Assembly: GCA_945895375.1 (NCBI GenBank)
Contig: CAMDEE010000001.1
Span: 218,248 to 282,247 of the forward strand
Direction of reading: 5' to 3'
DNA length: 64,000 nt
Source of the DNA: Auritidibacter sp. Marseille-P8566
GTDB taxonomy: Bacteria; Actinomycetota; Actinomycetes; Actinomycetales; Microbacteriaceae
Position numbers and translations under genes: made by a program. Shown in pieces: positions 9,467-20,382 of this stretch. A model generated the notes under the pieces. It saw only the letters and a program-made list of their open reading frames with translations, searched no databases and was not told where the DNA came from. Every line of letters starts with the position of its first letter. Within the stretch, counting starts at the first letter, position 1.

Positions 9467-12400
9467 CAGCAATTTCTAGAAGGCCTGCAAGTCTGCTAAC
9501 TGCTTTAACCTCGGCCACACTATTGAACTGACTCTCCAAAAGAGTTTCACTAAACACTAGATAGCAGGTGGCTTTAGCCCTGCTAATTGCAACATTGAGT
9601 CTGTTTCTATCCAGAAGGAACTCAAGACCTCTTGGCGCATCCATGCTTGAGGATGCAGCGAAGCTATAAATGACAGCCAACCCTTCACGACCCTGGAACT
9701 TATCGACTGTTCCAACAAGCACTTCTTCAAACCCTGCTTCATCGAGCCTTGACCTCAATAGATCTACTTGAGCATTGTATGCAGCCACGACAAGAACGTT
9801 GGAAGGATCTTTCCTTCCATCTAATCTCGCTACTAGATCAACAACTACAGCAGCCTCTTCATCGCTTGATGTTGAGTTACCTAAATGAGGAACTGGAACA
9901 GCAATCAAACCTTGTTCATGACCATCAATCCTGTATTTCTCCGTTGATGGATGTGATCTAAGTTTGCCTTCATAAGCCAACCAACTAACGGCATGGTTAA
10001 CTTCAGGATGAAGCCTTCTAGTAACTTCTATAAAGTAACCCATGTTGGCAGGCAAGATTGAATGATCACCCATGTAGTGACCTAACGCAGAGTTTTCAAC
10101 ACCACCAGGATGAACGGCCGTAACTACTTGTGCAAGCTGTTGAGGGTCACCCATTAGAACTAGGTTTTCTGCAATGCTACTTACTGACATGCAGTCAACA
10201 AGAGAATACTGAGCGGCTTCGTCTATGAATAGATAGTCGAGTTTGTACTCACGCACATCTTTATTACTAAAGAAAAAGTTAGTTCCGCCAACAACATACG
10301 CACCGGTTTGATTCTTCATCCAAGTGACAACAGGTCCATTACTTCTCTTGGTAACCCAAGGACGTTCTTCACCCTCGTCCTGCTTTTTGACGATTTGTTC
10401 TGGATCAACTCCGGCTTCGATGCAGGCTTCAAGTAAGTTCTCAATAGCTGAGTGCGAGTTTGCGGTGACACCAACTCGCTTACCAGCCTTTACTAGTTCA
10501 AGGATTGTTCGTGAACCCAGGTAAGTTTTACCAGAACCAGGTGGGCCTTGGATAGCTAGCACTGAACCGTCTAGAGCCTTTACTGATTCAATGACGGACG
10601 GAAGGAAGTCCTCAGGGTTGGCTTTTGGAAGAGAAGTTAAACCCTTTAGCTTCGGTGGTCTACGCATCAGCAAGTCCATGATGGCTGGATTTTCAGGAGC
10701 GGAGTTAAGCGGAGTCTGCCAAGCATCAGCAATCTCATTCGCAAGCTTGAGCAGCGCGGATTGCTTTGATGTGGTTGGGATGTGTGTCTTATTGATCAGG
10801 GCGTTTGGTGTGTGGGCATCTGAACCCTTTGCGATAGCCCTTGTGAAAGTGACTGAGCCGCCAACAACCTCAGTTATCCTTCCAAAGTCTCGCATCTGAC
10901 GGTTGCCCTCGCCACGGTAGCGAACTACAACTTCTTGATCTACTTTTGGGACGTAAAGATCATCTTCAGGGAAGAGACAGGTGTAAGTGACCTGTGTGTA
11001 GGTGCTGTCGTCAGCCCTTCTAGTCTTGGTCTCCCTGCTAACTTCAACTACTTCCGAGATAGCGGCTGCCGTTCTATCACCCTCAAGAGCTTCATCATCC
11101 ATCAAGACCTTGATTGCTACATCCGCCCAGAACATTACTTCTTCGCGCTTATAGAAAAGAATCGAGTGTGTAATTGCTAACCAAATTTGAGCTCGGTAAT
11201 CAGCATCTAGGTCTTTGCCCCAGTGCCAATCAGCTACCTTTTCAAAGAGGTATTTGGTCTGAGCTTGAAGCTCTTCTAGCTCTTGTTCGCTTTTGCTGGG
11301 CTTCCTATCGGGCTCCTCCTCGTCTGAATCGCCAGGCTCAGGCAATCCATACTTAGTGCTGGCACCAGGCATGGCTTCTAACCAGCGGTAAAGCTCTCTA
11401 GTGGACCAAACGTCTTCTAGGTTATATAGGCGCAACTCGGAATAAACTTTGGCTGCATCTGCAGCAATTACATTACGATCTGCCTCTGGCAGCGATAGGT
11501 CTTTACTTAGGGCATCAAGTTCACGCCAACGATCGTACTCATCGATGCTCGCGGATGCCTTTTGGACATCTGATGAGCGAATGAACTTATAGTGCCTTTC
11601 CAACTTCTTGATCGAGTAGCTTTCTTCCCCGATGATTAGAGAGTTACGAACAATATTGAACATGTCCACAAGACGTCCAGTGGAGATAAGCCAAGCCACT
11701 TCTTTTTCAAATACACCATGGCGCATCGCCAGACGTTTCAGTGCTGTAACCTCATAGCTGGCGTAATGGTAGATATGCGCCTCAGGATCTTCTTCCATGC
11801 GCTTCGTAGCCCAGGCCATGAAACCTTCGAAAGCGACTTTTTCGGTAGCCCTATCGTGAGCCCAAAACTCAGTGAAGAGATCATCCCTCGGCTCTTCTTC
11901 ATTAGTTCCAGTTCCCCAGTCGTAGTTTCCGAATAGATATTCAAGACCGCCACGTTCAACGAAGTAGGGGAATCCCTCAAAATCGAAGAACACATCCAAT
12001 CGAGATCTTGGTGGCAAGTATTGAATCATCGGATCTGGAATCAGACGAGAAACAGGCTTTCCTGTAGTTAGAGACTCTACTTGTGCAGATGCTTGGCTTC
12101 TAATCTTGTCGAAGGTCTCTTGGGTCATGCGATAGGGGCGAAGATCTTCGCCTGCTATTGCTAACGCCTTCATGGTGGTGATTCCCACGGTTGAAAGTCT
12201 TGCAATTTGTGCTTGTGTGATGTTTGCGACCTGAACTAAATCGTCCGTTGCTTTTCTATCGTCCTTGCACAGATCTGGATACTCACAAATATCACAGTTT
12301 TGTTTAGAAGGGCAGTGCCACAGCAGAGACAAAGCTTCAAATTTTTGTAATTCATTTTGATTTTTGGCTTGCTCTGCAAAATCGACAATGTCCGCAATCT

Positions 12401-13073
12401 TTTTTCTTGCCAGGCGCATCGCAGGAACTATTTCAATTTCTTCAAAGCTCTCGGTTGTTCTAGAACCTAGGACCAAGCCATGGCGCTCACCCTCGGCCTT
12501 TAGCCCCAAGTGGTCTAAAGCATCTACGTAAAGTCCCACCTGAAGAAGGTAAGCAGGTTTTGCTTGACCTCCGTATTTGGCATCCCAAACTGTGTACTTA
12601 TTCTCTGAAGATGACGAACCTGCCCGCTTCTCAGCCGTTAGTTTTCCATCTACAAAAGTCAGGGCCCAGTCTTGGTGAACTAAAAAGTCTGGTCGACCAC
12701 TAAAGATAGTTCTCTCAAACTGACGTTTAAGACCACCTTGATAAATAACCGGGACACCAGCCTTCATAAGCTCAATGGTTTGAGCCATGTCCCCGTCTGT
12801 TTCTGGTCTGCCAATTACCCCTGATTCAACTGATGAGATTAGCTCCTGAATTAGAGCATCTTCAAAGATGACACCGTATTTCTGGGCCAGTGATTGATCT
12901 TCACCTTCGGCTTTGGCTCTTGCAATTTCATCTTCGTAAGGCTGCAACTTAGCTAGTACGCTCTGCACTGCAAGTGTTCTGGATACAGAAATCATCGTGC
13001 AGTGCTCACACGATGAAGCTCTCATAAGGTCTCTCGTATTGAAGGACCAAAGAGTCGAAGAAGTTAGATACAT
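9459..13073 (-). CDS. TM0106-type RecB-like nuclease fused to a superfamily I (DNA2/UPF1-like) helicase
   Basis: N-terminal PD-(D/E)XK-like region with FVDGKL...VWDAKYGG and Cys cluster CPSKQNCDICEYPDLC; helicase motifs GPPGSGKTYLG, DYLFIDEAAQ, MGDPQQLAQV, VDKFQGREG, RLNVAISRAK. Confidence 0.8.
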   Translation of the reverse strand: MYLTSSTLWSFNTRDLMRASSCEHCTMISVSRTLAVQSVLAKLQPYEDEIARAKAEGEDQSLAQKYGVIFEDALIQELISSVESGVIGRPETDGDMAQTIELMKAGVPVIYQGGLKRQFERTIFSGRPDFLVHQDWALTFVDGKLTAEKRAGSSSSENKYTVWDAKYGGQAKPAYLLQVGLYVDALDHLGLKAEGERHGLVLGSRTTESFEEIEIVPAMRLARKKIADIVDFAEQAKNQNELQKFEALSLLWHCPSKQNCDICEYPDLCKDDRKATDDLVQVANITQAQIARLSTVGITTMKALAIAGEDLRPYRMTQETFDKIRSQASAQVESLTTGKPVSRLIPDPMIQYLPPRSRLDVFFDFEGFPYFVERGGLEYLFGNYDWGTGTNEEEPRDDLFTEFWAHDRATEKVAFEGFMAWATKRMEEDPEAHIYHYASYEVTALKRLAMRHGVFEKEVAWLISTGRLVDMFNIVRNSLIIGEESYSIKKLERHYKFIRSSDVQKASASIDEYDRWRELDALSKDLSLPEADRNVIAADAAKVYSELRLYNLEDVWSTRELYRWLEAMPGASTKYGLPEPGDSDEEEPDRKPSKSEQELEELQAQTKYLFEKVADWHWGKDLDADYRAQIWLAITHSILFYKREEVMFWADVAIKVLMDDEALEGDRTAAAISEVVEVSRETKTRRADDSTYTQVTYTCLFPEDDLYVPKVDQEVVVRYRGEGNRQMRDFGRITEVVGGSVTFTRAIAKGSDAHTPNALINKTHIPTTSKQSALLKLANEIADAWQTPLNSAPENPAIMDLLMRRPPKLKGLTSLPKANPEDFLPSVIESVKALDGSVLAIQGPPGSGKTYLGSRTILELVKAGKRVGVTANSHSAIENLLEACIEAGVDPEQIVKKQDEGEERPWVTKRSNGPVVTWMKNQTGAYVVGGTNFFFSNKDVREYKLDYLFIDEAAQYSLVDCMSVSSIAENLVLMGDPQQLAQVVTAVHPGGVENSALGHYMGDHSILPANMGYFIEVTRRLHPEVNHAVSWLAYEGKLRSHPSTEKYRIDGHEQGLIAVPVPHLGNSTSSDEEAAVVVDLVARLDGRKDPSNVLVVAAYNAQVDLLRSRLDEAGFEEVLVGTVDKFQGREGLAVIYSFAASSSMDAPRGLEFLLDRNRLNVAISRAKATCYLVFSETLLESQFNSVAEVKAVSRLAGLLEIAAK

Positions 13074-13192
13074 AGCCTGCCTTGTTTGCTTATGTTTTTA
13101 GTGTGCCAGTAAGGTCTGACATTCCTAGGCAGCAACAATGGTTTTTCTGGGTGAATCGCAATTTTTATTGCGGGCCGGGTCCCCTTAGACAC

Positions 13193-15487
13193 CTAACCAA
13201 ACAGTTCAGGAATAGTTGCTCCATGAGAGTTCTTTAGTTCTTCAATGCTCCAGGTAGCTAGATCTTGAATCTCTAGCTGTCCAGATGCATCGGTAACACC
13301 GATTCTTAGAACTGGGATTCCTCGTGCTTCGCAAAGACCTACAAACTTAACGTCGTCTTCTCTGCCTACTGAAACTATTACTCTTGCAGTTGATTCAGAG
13401 AAGAGAGCAGCTGTGAGATCCACCTGGTCTCTTTCAGTGATCTCGTTAAGCCACACTCTTGCACCCATACCAAAACGTAGTGTGCTCTCAACTAGTGTCT
13501 GAGCAAGACCACCTTCGGATAGGTCGTGAGTTGAAGCCAGTAGACCTTGAAGTGATGCACCTTGAAGCAATTCAGCAAGAGCTTTCTCTGCAGAGAGATC
13601 AACTACTGGTGGTTTACCACCTAGGTGATCATGAATAACTTCTGACCAGACTGAACCATCTAGTTCGTCTCTAGTAACACCTAGAAGATAGATGTTGTTT
13701 CCTGCATCTTGCCAGCCTGAAGGAATTCTTCTAGCAACATCATCGATAACACCGAGAACACCAACAACAGGTGTTGGGTGAATAGCGATATCTCCTGTTT
13801 GGTTATAAAAGGATACGTTTCCTCCTGTAACTGGAATGCCTAGTTCCAAACAACCATCAGCAAGACCTGCTGTCGCTTGCTTGAATTGCCACATCACTTC
13901 TGGGTTCTCCGGAGAACCAAAGTTTAGACAGTTGGTGACTGCCATTGGCACTGCTCCTGAAGAAGCAACGTTTCTATAGCTTTCAGCAAGAGCAAGCTTT
14001 GCTCCGTTATATGGATCTAGTTGGCAGTAACGACCATTGGCATCTGTTGCGATAGCAACACCTAGACCTGTTTCTTCAGAGACTCTAACCATTCCAGAAT
14101 CATCAGGCATAGCAAGAGCTGTGTTGCCACCAACATAGTGGTCATACTGATCCGTTATCCAGCTCTTCGATGCTTGGTTAGGAGAAGTAACTATTTGGAT
14201 CAACTGTTCAGCTAGTTCGCCAGGTTCAGTTGAGCGCTTCAGTTGAGCCCTGTTAACTGAGTTGTTGTTTAGGCTATCTAGCCAAACTGGGTAAGCAACC
14301 GGTCTTTCATAGACAGGGCCATCGTGGGCTACTGATCTAGGAGGAACATTAACGATCTCTTCTTTGCCCCAGTTGATGTATAGCCTTGGCTCTTTGATTA
14401 CTTCACCTAGAACACTGAACTCAACTTCATACTTGTTCACAATAGCTGTGAAGGCTTTTAGGTCTTTCTTAGGAACAATGGCCATCATGCGCTCTTGTGA
14501 TTCACTCATCAGAATCTCTTCAGGAGTTAGTGACTCATCTCTAAGGAGAACTTCCTTAAGCTGAACGCGCATACCTGCTTGACCATTAGATGCAAGCTCA
14601 CTTGTTGCACAAGACAAACCTGCTCCACCAAGGTCCTGAATACCTGCAACTACTTGAGCTGCATATAGTTCTAGACAGCACTCAATAAGCACCTTTTCAG
14701 CGAAAGGGTCTCCAACTTGAACAGCCGGTCTTCTTGAAGGTCCATCAGCATCAAATGTCTCAGAAGCTAGAACAGACACACCGCCGATACCATCAGCACC
14801 AGTTCTTGCACCAAACAGAATTACAAGATCGCCTGGGTTAGAAGCTTTTGCAAGCTTTAGATCTTCGTGACGAAGAGCACCAACAGATAGAGCGTTAACT
14901 AGAGGGTTACCTTGGTAAACCTTGTCGAATACTGTTTCACCGCCAATGTTTGGAAGTCCTAAACAGTTACCGTAAAAGCTAATACCTGAAACAACACCGT
15001 TCACTACACGTGCTGTGTCTGGGTTACTTACTGCACCAAATCTAAGTTGATCCATAGCAGCAATAGGTCTTGCACCCATAGTCAGAATGTCTCTAACAAT
15101 TCCACCGACACCGGTAGCCGCACCTTGGAAAGGTTCTATGTAACTTGGGTGGTTGTGTGATTCAACTTTGAATGTGACAGCCCAGCCTTCACCGATGTCA
15201 ACAACACCTGCGTTCTCACCCATACCAACCATTAGGTTCTTCTTCATCTCATCGGTAACTTTCTCACCGAACTGACGCAGGTAAATCTTTGAGCTCTTAT
15301 ATGAGCAGTGTTCTGACCACATCACAGAATACATCGCTAGCTCTGCACTAGTTGGTCTTCTATCGAGAATTAGTTTGATACGGTCATACTCTTCTTGCTT
15401 TAGTCCCAACTCTCTCCAAGGTTGTTCCTTGTCGGGAGTGCTCTTAGCGTTCTTAGTTGTGTCAACTGTTGAAATCTTTTTAGCCAT
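13193..15487 (-). CDS. purL: Phosphoribosylformylglycinamidine synthase II
   Basis: Strong family similarity ([33 protein letters not shown]). Confidence 0.96.
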   Translation of the reverse strand: MAKKISTVDTTKNAKSTPDKEQPWRELGLKQEEYDRIKLILDRRPTSAELAMYSVMWSEHCSYKSSKIYLRQFGEKVTDEMKKNLMVGMGENAGVVDIGEGWAVTFKVESHNHPSYIEPFQGAATGVGGIVRDILTMGARPIAAMDQLRFGAVSNPDTARVVNGVVSGISFYGNCLGLPNIGGETVFDKVYQGNPLVNALSVGALRHEDLKLAKASNPGDLVILFGARTGADGIGGVSVLASETFDADGPSRRPAVQVGDPFAEKVLIECCLELYAAQVVAGIQDLGGAGLSCATSELASNGQAGMRVQLKEVLLRDESLTPEEILMSESQERMMAIVPKKDLKAFTAIVNKYEVEFSVLGEVIKEPRLYINWGKEEIVNVPPRSVAHDGPVYERPVAYPVWLDSLNNNSVNRAQLKRSTEPGELAEQLIQIVTSPNQASKSWITDQYDHYVGGNTALAMPDDSGMVRVSEETGLGVAIATDANGRYCQLDPYNGAKLALAESYRNVASSGAVPMAVTNCLNFGSPENPEVMWQFKQATAGLADGCLELGIPVTGGNVSFYNQTGDIAIHPTPVVGVLGVIDDVARRIPSGWQDAGNNIYLLGVTRDELDGSVWSEVIHDHLGGKPPVVDLSAEKALAELLQGASLQGLLASTHDLSEGGLAQTLVESTLRFGMGARVWLNEITERDQVDLTAALFSESTARVIVSVGREDDVKFVGLCEARGIPVLRIGVTDASGQLEIQDLATWSIEELKNSHGATIPELFG

Positions 15488-16182
15488 TAGGAGTTCACCA
15501 CCTGGTTCAACACAGATGTGAAGAAGGTAAGACCATCAATACCACTTCTCATTGCAAGAGGAGTATCAGGACCAAAGCCTGGTTCAACTGCATGCTCAGG
15601 GTGAGGCATAAGGCCAACCACGTTTCCGCGAGCATTACGAAGACCTGCAATGTTGTTCACTGATCCATTTGGATTTACTTCGCTATAACGGAAAGCGATT
15701 AGTCCATCACCTTCTAGTCTTCTAAGAGTCTCAGCATCAGCGATGTATCCACCTTCACCATTCTTTAGGGGAATAGTGATCTCTTGTCCTAAACGGAAAC
15801 CATTGGTCCAAGGAGTGTCAACGTTTTCAACAATAAGTTTCTGATCACGACAAACGAAGTGCTGACGTTCATTTCTAATCAGTCCACCAGGGAGTAAGTG
15901 TGATTCAACTAGAACTTGGAATCCATTACAAATACCTAGAACAGGTAATCCACCGTTAGCTGCATCGATGATGCTTTCCATTACTGGTGCTTGAGCTGCA
16001 ATAGCTCCACAACGTAAGTAGTCTCCAAAGCTAAATCCACCAGGCAAGATAACTGCATCAACTGAATGCAAGTCTGCATCTGCATGCCAAAGCTTGACTA
16101 CTTCACCGCCTGCAATACGAACTGCTCTTTGAGCATCACGATCATCTAGAGTGCCAGGGAAGGTAACAACACCTATTTTCAT
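15487..16182 (-). CDS. purQ: Phosphoribosylformylglycinamidine synthase I
   Basis: [21 protein letters not shown], glutaminase GICNGFQ, LMPHPEH. Confidence 0.96.
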   Translation of the reverse strand: MKIGVVTFPGTLDDRDAQRAVRIAGGEVVKLWHADADLHSVDAVILPGGFSFGDYLRCGAIAAQAPVMESIIDAANGGLPVLGICNGFQVLVESHLLPGGLIRNERQHFVCRDQKLIVENVDTPWTNGFRLGQEITIPLKNGEGGYIADAETLRRLEGDGLIAFRYSEVNPNGSVNNIAGLRNARGNVVGLMPHPEHAVEPGFGPDTPLAMRSGIDGLTFFTSVLNQVVNS

Positions 16183-16186
16183 CTAG

Positions 16187-16435
16187 TTAGTTCTCCACTG
16201 TTACAGAGATAACATCTTCAATGACTCCGTTAGACAGGAAGTCAGCAGCAATCTGCTTGGCAGCTTCTATCTGTGATTCTGTTGGAATTTCTTCATAGTG
16301 AAGCTCTATGCGCTTACCAATGCGAACATTAGTGATCTCAACACTGCCCTTACGCTGCAAAGCGTTAGCAACTGCTTTACCGGCTGGGTCTAGTAGGTCT
16401 GCTTTAGGCATGACTTCGACGATGATTTTTGGCAC
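16187..16435 (-). CDS. purS: FGAM synthase subunit PurS
   Basis: 82 aa, PKIIVEVMPKADLLDPAGKAVANALQ; adjacent to purQL. Confidence 0.94.
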   Translation of the reverse strand: MPKIIVEVMPKADLLDPAGKAVANALQRKGSVEITNVRIGKRIELHYEEIPTESQIEAAKQIAADFLSNGVIEDVISVTVEN

Positions 16436-16513
16436 AGATACGCTCCCGATTGTCCGGTGGGGCTTGAATTATGTTCTTTAGCGTCAACTTTGACCACTTA
16501 GAACAGGTCTAGT

Positions 16514-17371
16514 TTATCGGGCTAGGAGGCTAATCAGTTGAGCATACTTAGCGGTTGTCTGCTCAACTATCTCTGCAGGTAGCTCAGGTGGAGTTGTCCC
16601 AGAAGCAGGATCCCAGTTGGCAGCCAACCAGTTACGAACCTGCTGCTTGTCAAAGCTGTCTTTACGATCTCCAGCCTCCCAGGCTTGAGTGGACCAGTAT
16701 CTACTTGAATCAGGAGTTAGTACCTCATCACCTAGAGTGATTTCACCATTGGCTGGATTGATTCCAAATTCAAACTTGGTATCAGCGAGGCTAAGCCCTG
16801 CGTTGAGTGAGAGCTCACTTGCCTTCGCAAAGATTTGAAGGCTTACTCTCTTTAGTGAATCGGCATTGTCTTTGCCGATTAGTTCAATAACTCTTTCAAA
16901 GGTGATGTTCTCATCTTTATCGCCTAGTTCTGCTTTGAAGGCTGGAGTAAAAATAGGGTCAGGTAACTTATCGCCAAAGGCTAGGCCTTCAGGCAACTTA
17001 TTGCCACAGATCTCACCTGTTGCTAGGTAGTCCTTATAGCCAGAACCCGAGAGGTATCCACGAACAACACATTCTATAGGGAACATCTCAAGCTTCTTAC
17101 AGACCATGGCGCGGCCTAGAACTTCCTCTGGAACAGGAACTTCATGGCTTAGGTGATTAGGAATATCAAGTCGGTCAAACCACCAGTTAGTGAGAGTTGT
17201 TAGGTATTCACCTTTATTAGGTATTTCAGGAGATAAAACAGTATCAAAAGCACTAATACGGTCACTAGCAACAACAAGTATCAGATGTGACAAAGATGAA
17301 TCATCAGATTCATAAAGGTCTCGAACCTTACCGCTATATACATGGTGCCAACCAGGAATAACTCTAGACAT
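16514..17371 (-). CDS. purC: SAICAR synthase
   Basis: HVYSGKVRDLYE, SDRISAFD; start reassigned to MSRVIPGW at 17371. Confidence 0.95.
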   Translation of the reverse strand: MSRVIPGWHHVYSGKVRDLYESDDSSLSHLILVVASDRISAFDTVLSPEIPNKGEYLTTLTNWWFDRLDIPNHLSHEVPVPEEVLGRAMVCKKLEMFPIECVVRGYLSGSGYKDYLATGEICGNKLPEGLAFGDKLPDPIFTPAFKAELGDKDENITFERVIELIGKDNADSLKRVSLQIFAKASELSLNAGLSLADTKFEFGINPANGEITLGDEVLTPDSSRYWSTQAWEAGDRKDSFDKQQVRNWLAANWDPASGTTPPELPAEIVEQTTAKYAQLISLLAR

Positions 17372-18626
17372 TGTGCTCCTCATCAACCTTGAGAGCAATA
17401 TCAGATCGGTAATGAGATCCTTCAAGCATGATGTCTTTGATTGCATTGTAGGCCTGCACTCTTGCTTGATGGAAAGTTTGAGAAGTTGAGACTACCGATA
17501 GCACTCGTCCACCAGTTGCAATCAATTTACTATCTTCAAGTTTTGTTGCAGCGTGAGCAATCTCAACCTTTTCACTGTCAGCGACCAGACCGGTGATTTC
17601 TCGATTAGGTGCAGAAGTAACTGGATAACCTTCACTTGCTAAAACAACTGTTACTGCCACATCTTTACTGAACTCAGGTTCAGGCAATTCTCCAAGGTGC
17701 CCTACTGCTGCGCTGTGTAAAAGGTGAGCAAGAGGAGTTTGTAATCTTCGCAAAACAACTTGAGTTTCTGGATCCCCAAATCGTGCATTGAATTCAATTA
17801 CTCGAATGCCTTTGCCGGTAACAATCAATCCGCAATACAAAAGTCCAACAAATGGAGTTCCTAGAAGAGCAAGCTCTCTAACAGTTGGTAAAGCTACTCT
17901 GTCTTGAACGTCTTTAACAAATCCTTCAGGTAACCAAGGAAGAGGAGAGTAGGCACCCATGCCCCCAGTGTTAGGCCCCTCATCGTTGTCGTAAGCTCTC
18001 TTGAAATCTTGAGCAGGAGATAGGGGTAACACTGATGTTCCATCAGCTAAGAAGAAGAGTGAAACTTCTTCGCCATCCAAGAACTCTTCAACAAGTATTT
18101 CCATTCCTTTAGATAGGAAAGAGTTAGCGTGATCTAGGGCTGCAGTCTTGTCGTTAGTAACAATGACACCCTTACCCGCCGCAAGGCCATCAGCCTTCAC
18201 AACATAAGGGGCACCAAATTCATCTAGAGCATCTTCAACTTCATATATAGATGTGCACTTACGAGCCATACCCGTTGGCACATCGGCTGCTGCCATCACA
18301 TCTTTAGCAAAAGCTTTAGAACCTTCAAGTGCAGCGGCTGCTTTGGAAGGACCAAATACAGCGATGCCTGCTTCTCTTAGTGCATCACTAACCCCAGCAG
18401 CCAAAGGGGCTTCAGGGCCAATCACTACTAGATCTGTTTTCGCATCTAGAGCCCAAGCTGTAACAGCTTCTGGATTATTGGCATCTAAGTTGATGGTGTT
18501 AACTTCTTGAGAGATTCCACCGTTACCTGGAGCACAGGTTATCTCGTTTGGTTTTGTGCCAGTTCGGATTAGGGCTTTAACAATCGCATGCTCGCGAGCT
18601 CCAGAACCTAAAACCAAGATTTTCAT
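17364..18626 (-). CDS. purD: Phosphoribosylamine--glycine ligase
   Basis: MKILVLGSGAREHAIV start at 18626; VKADGLAAGKGV; GDPETQV. Confidence 0.95.
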   Translation of the reverse strand: MKILVLGSGAREHAIVKALIRTGTKPNEITCAPGNGGISQEVNTINLDANNPEAVTAWALDAKTDLVVIGPEAPLAAGVSDALREAGIAVFGPSKAAAALEGSKAFAKDVMAAADVPTGMARKCTSIYEVEDALDEFGAPYVVKADGLAAGKGVIVTNDKTAALDHANSFLSKGMEILVEEFLDGEEVSLFFLADGTSVLPLSPAQDFKRAYDNDEGPNTGGMGAYSPLPWLPEGFVKDVQDRVALPTVRELALLGTPFVGLLYCGLIVTGKGIRVIEFNARFGDPETQVVLRRLQTPLAHLLHSAAVGHLGELPEPEFSKDVAVTVVLASEGYPVTSAPNREITGLVADSEKVEIAHAATKLEDSKLIATGGRVLSVVSTSQTFHQARVQAYNAIKDIMLEGSHYRSDIALKVDEEHNV

Positions 18627-18808
18627 TGGCTTTAGTTTATCTAGGTTGGGGTAGCCTCTGATGCTTGAAGCACCAGAGCCTACTGGTTCTACCTGATCTT
18701 GATGATGGCTTCCACAATCACAAGGATTATCTTCACCACTGTCAGAACCAGAACAACTATTTGAGACCTGCTCATGAGTTGTCCTTCCGTAGGGCATGGA
18801 CCAAGGAA

Positions 18809-18907
18809 AGGGTCGAACCGGAAGGTGCAAAACTATTCCAATTTGAAAAAGTTTTACCTATACTCTTAATCACAAGTGGATTCGGAGTTTCCTTCCGATT
18901 CGACCCT
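18809..18907. repeat. 17-bp inverted repeat (one mismatch) flanking a 65-nt interval
   Basis: agggtcgaaccggaagg (18809-18825) against ccttccgattcgaccct (18891-18907). Confidence 0.6.
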
Positions 18908-18923
18908 CGTCAAGAGGTTCAAA

Positions 18924-18953
18924 TAAGGCCCCTGGTTCCTGCCGGGGGCTTTA
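18924..18953 (+). terminator. Rho-independent terminator-like hairpin
   Basis: taaggcccct-ggttcctgcc-gggggcttta followed by ttt. Confidence 0.6.
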
Positions 18954-19070
18954 TTTCATCTCTGGCTAAACTAACCATGCGTTTAGTGAGCATGAGAAGT
19001 CTCACAAAATACGCCGGTTAGCGTGTGAGTTGTCTACAGGTGAGCTAGTGTCTTTTGCGCTGAGATAAAG

Positions 19071-20252
19071 CTATTTGGATAGCAGTTGGTCAATAGTTTC
19101 TGCATCAAGAACGTGCTCGATTGCCATCACGCTTGCTCCGATGATGCCAACCTCTTTGCCCGCTTTACTCTGGACGATAGAAAGTCCTTCACTGGCTAGC
19201 GGCATTGATCTGCTGTAGACCGCCTCTCTAACTCCAGCAATCAAATGTTCCCCGGCTGAAGCCATGGATCCACCAATCACGATTATCGACGGGTTCATAA
19301 GACTTACGCAGGTGCTCAACACTTCACCTATGTCTCTTCCTGCTTGCCTCACAGCTTGAATAGCTTCCACTTTTGCACGCTTGGTGACATCTATAAGATC
19401 GGACGTGTTTCTAACAGGCAAACCGGCATCATTGATGTTTTTAATTACTGCCGGCGCTCCCGCCACAGCCTCTAAGCAACCATAGTTGCCACACCGGCAT
19501 GCGATGTTATCGCCTCGCGAAACCCTGACGTGACCGATGTCTCCCGCTGTTCCTTGGGAACCCCTTTGGAGATGACCATCTGAAATGATTCCTGATCCAA
19601 TACCTGTGGCGGCTTTTAGGAAGATTAGGTGATCAACTTCTGGGTAGTTGAGGTGTCTCTCACCTAAGGCCATGACGTTGACATCGTTATCCACTAATAC
19701 CTTTGCAGTTAAGTCTTTGCTCACCCTTGCAGGAATATCAAAAGCATCCCAGCCAGGCATGATAGGTGGGTTGGCTGGTTTGCCAGTCTCATGCTCGACA
19801 GGTCCAGGCACACCGATACCGATGGCGAGAAGACGGTCTTCCTCTAAACCAAGCCCAGCTAAAAGATGTTTTAGTTCTTCAATCATCCAGCGCAGACAAA
19901 CCTCCGGCCCATCTGAGATTAGACGCTTGGTATCGATAGATACCAAAATCTTGCCACTGAGATCCGCAAGGGCAGCAACAGCATGGGTGGCACCAAAGTC
20001 AACCCCGGCCACCACAAAGGCTTCCTCGTTTAGTAGCAATCTTGCCGATGGACGTCCACCGGTTGATGTAGCGCTACTTGCGGGAGCTATTAGGCCAAGT
20101 TCAATTAGTGGGTCTAAACGCAGGGAGATAGTTGATCTTGCAAGGCCGGTGAGTTCTGCCATTTCTGCCTTGGTATGCGGTTGCCCATCGCGAAATAGCT
20201 GAAGCAAACGCCCAGAACTAAACCCAAAGTTATACATATTGGTATCAGCCAC
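19071..20252 (-). CDS. ROK-family transcriptional regulator
   Basis: N-terminal HTH (HTKAEMAELTGLARSTISLRLDPL), ROK sugar-kinase fold, CxCGxxGCLE motif (CRCGNYGCLEAV). Confidence 0.88.
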   Translation of the reverse strand: MADTNMYNFGFSSGRLLQLFRDGQPHTKAEMAELTGLARSTISLRLDPLIELGLIAPASSATSTGGRPSARLLLNEEAFVVAGVDFGATHAVAALADLSGKILVSIDTKRLISDGPEVCLRWMIEELKHLLAGLGLEEDRLLAIGIGVPGPVEHETGKPANPPIMPGWDAFDIPARVSKDLTAKVLVDNDVNVMALGERHLNYPEVDHLIFLKAATGIGSGIISDGHLQRGSQGTAGDIGHVRVSRGDNIACRCGNYGCLEAVAGAPAVIKNINDAGLPVRNTSDLIDVTKRAKVEAIQAVRQAGRDIGEVLSTCVSLMNPSIIVIGGSMASAGEHLIAGVREAVYSRSMPLASEGLSIVQSKAGKEVGIIGASVMAIEHVLDAETIDQLLSK

Positions 20253-20289
20253 CTCTTAAGCATAAACAATAACTTGACTTGAGTTTCGA

Positions 20290-20333
20290 GATAAGTTTAT
20301 CACAAGTTTATAACAAGATGTCGATTATCGACA
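20290..20333. promoter_or_regulatory. Putative operator region between the ROK gene and the sugar operon
   Basis: GATAAGTTTATC (20290-20301) and perfect odd palindrome TGTCGATTATCGACA (20319-20333). Confidence 0.5.
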
Positions 20334-20382
20334 AAAGTCTAATGAAAAAGGACCATTATGTACTTAGGAAGTTTATATATGC

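Noticed and set aside
13157-13172. CGCAAT-tttt-ATTGCG as a terminator
   Set aside because: Short weak stem with no clear T tract in either orientation; insufficient support.
16514-18830. Upstream starts for purC (17446) and purD (18830) given in the ORF track
   Set aside because: Conserved N-termini begin at 17371 (MSRVIPGWHHVYSGKV) and 18626 (MKILVLGSGAREHA); the extensions are not family-like.
18809-18840. SRP RNA (ccggaagg motif)
   Set aside because: The core GGUCAGGUCCGGAAGGAAGCAGCC context is missing and the octamer falls inside a long stem rather than the SRP apical loop.
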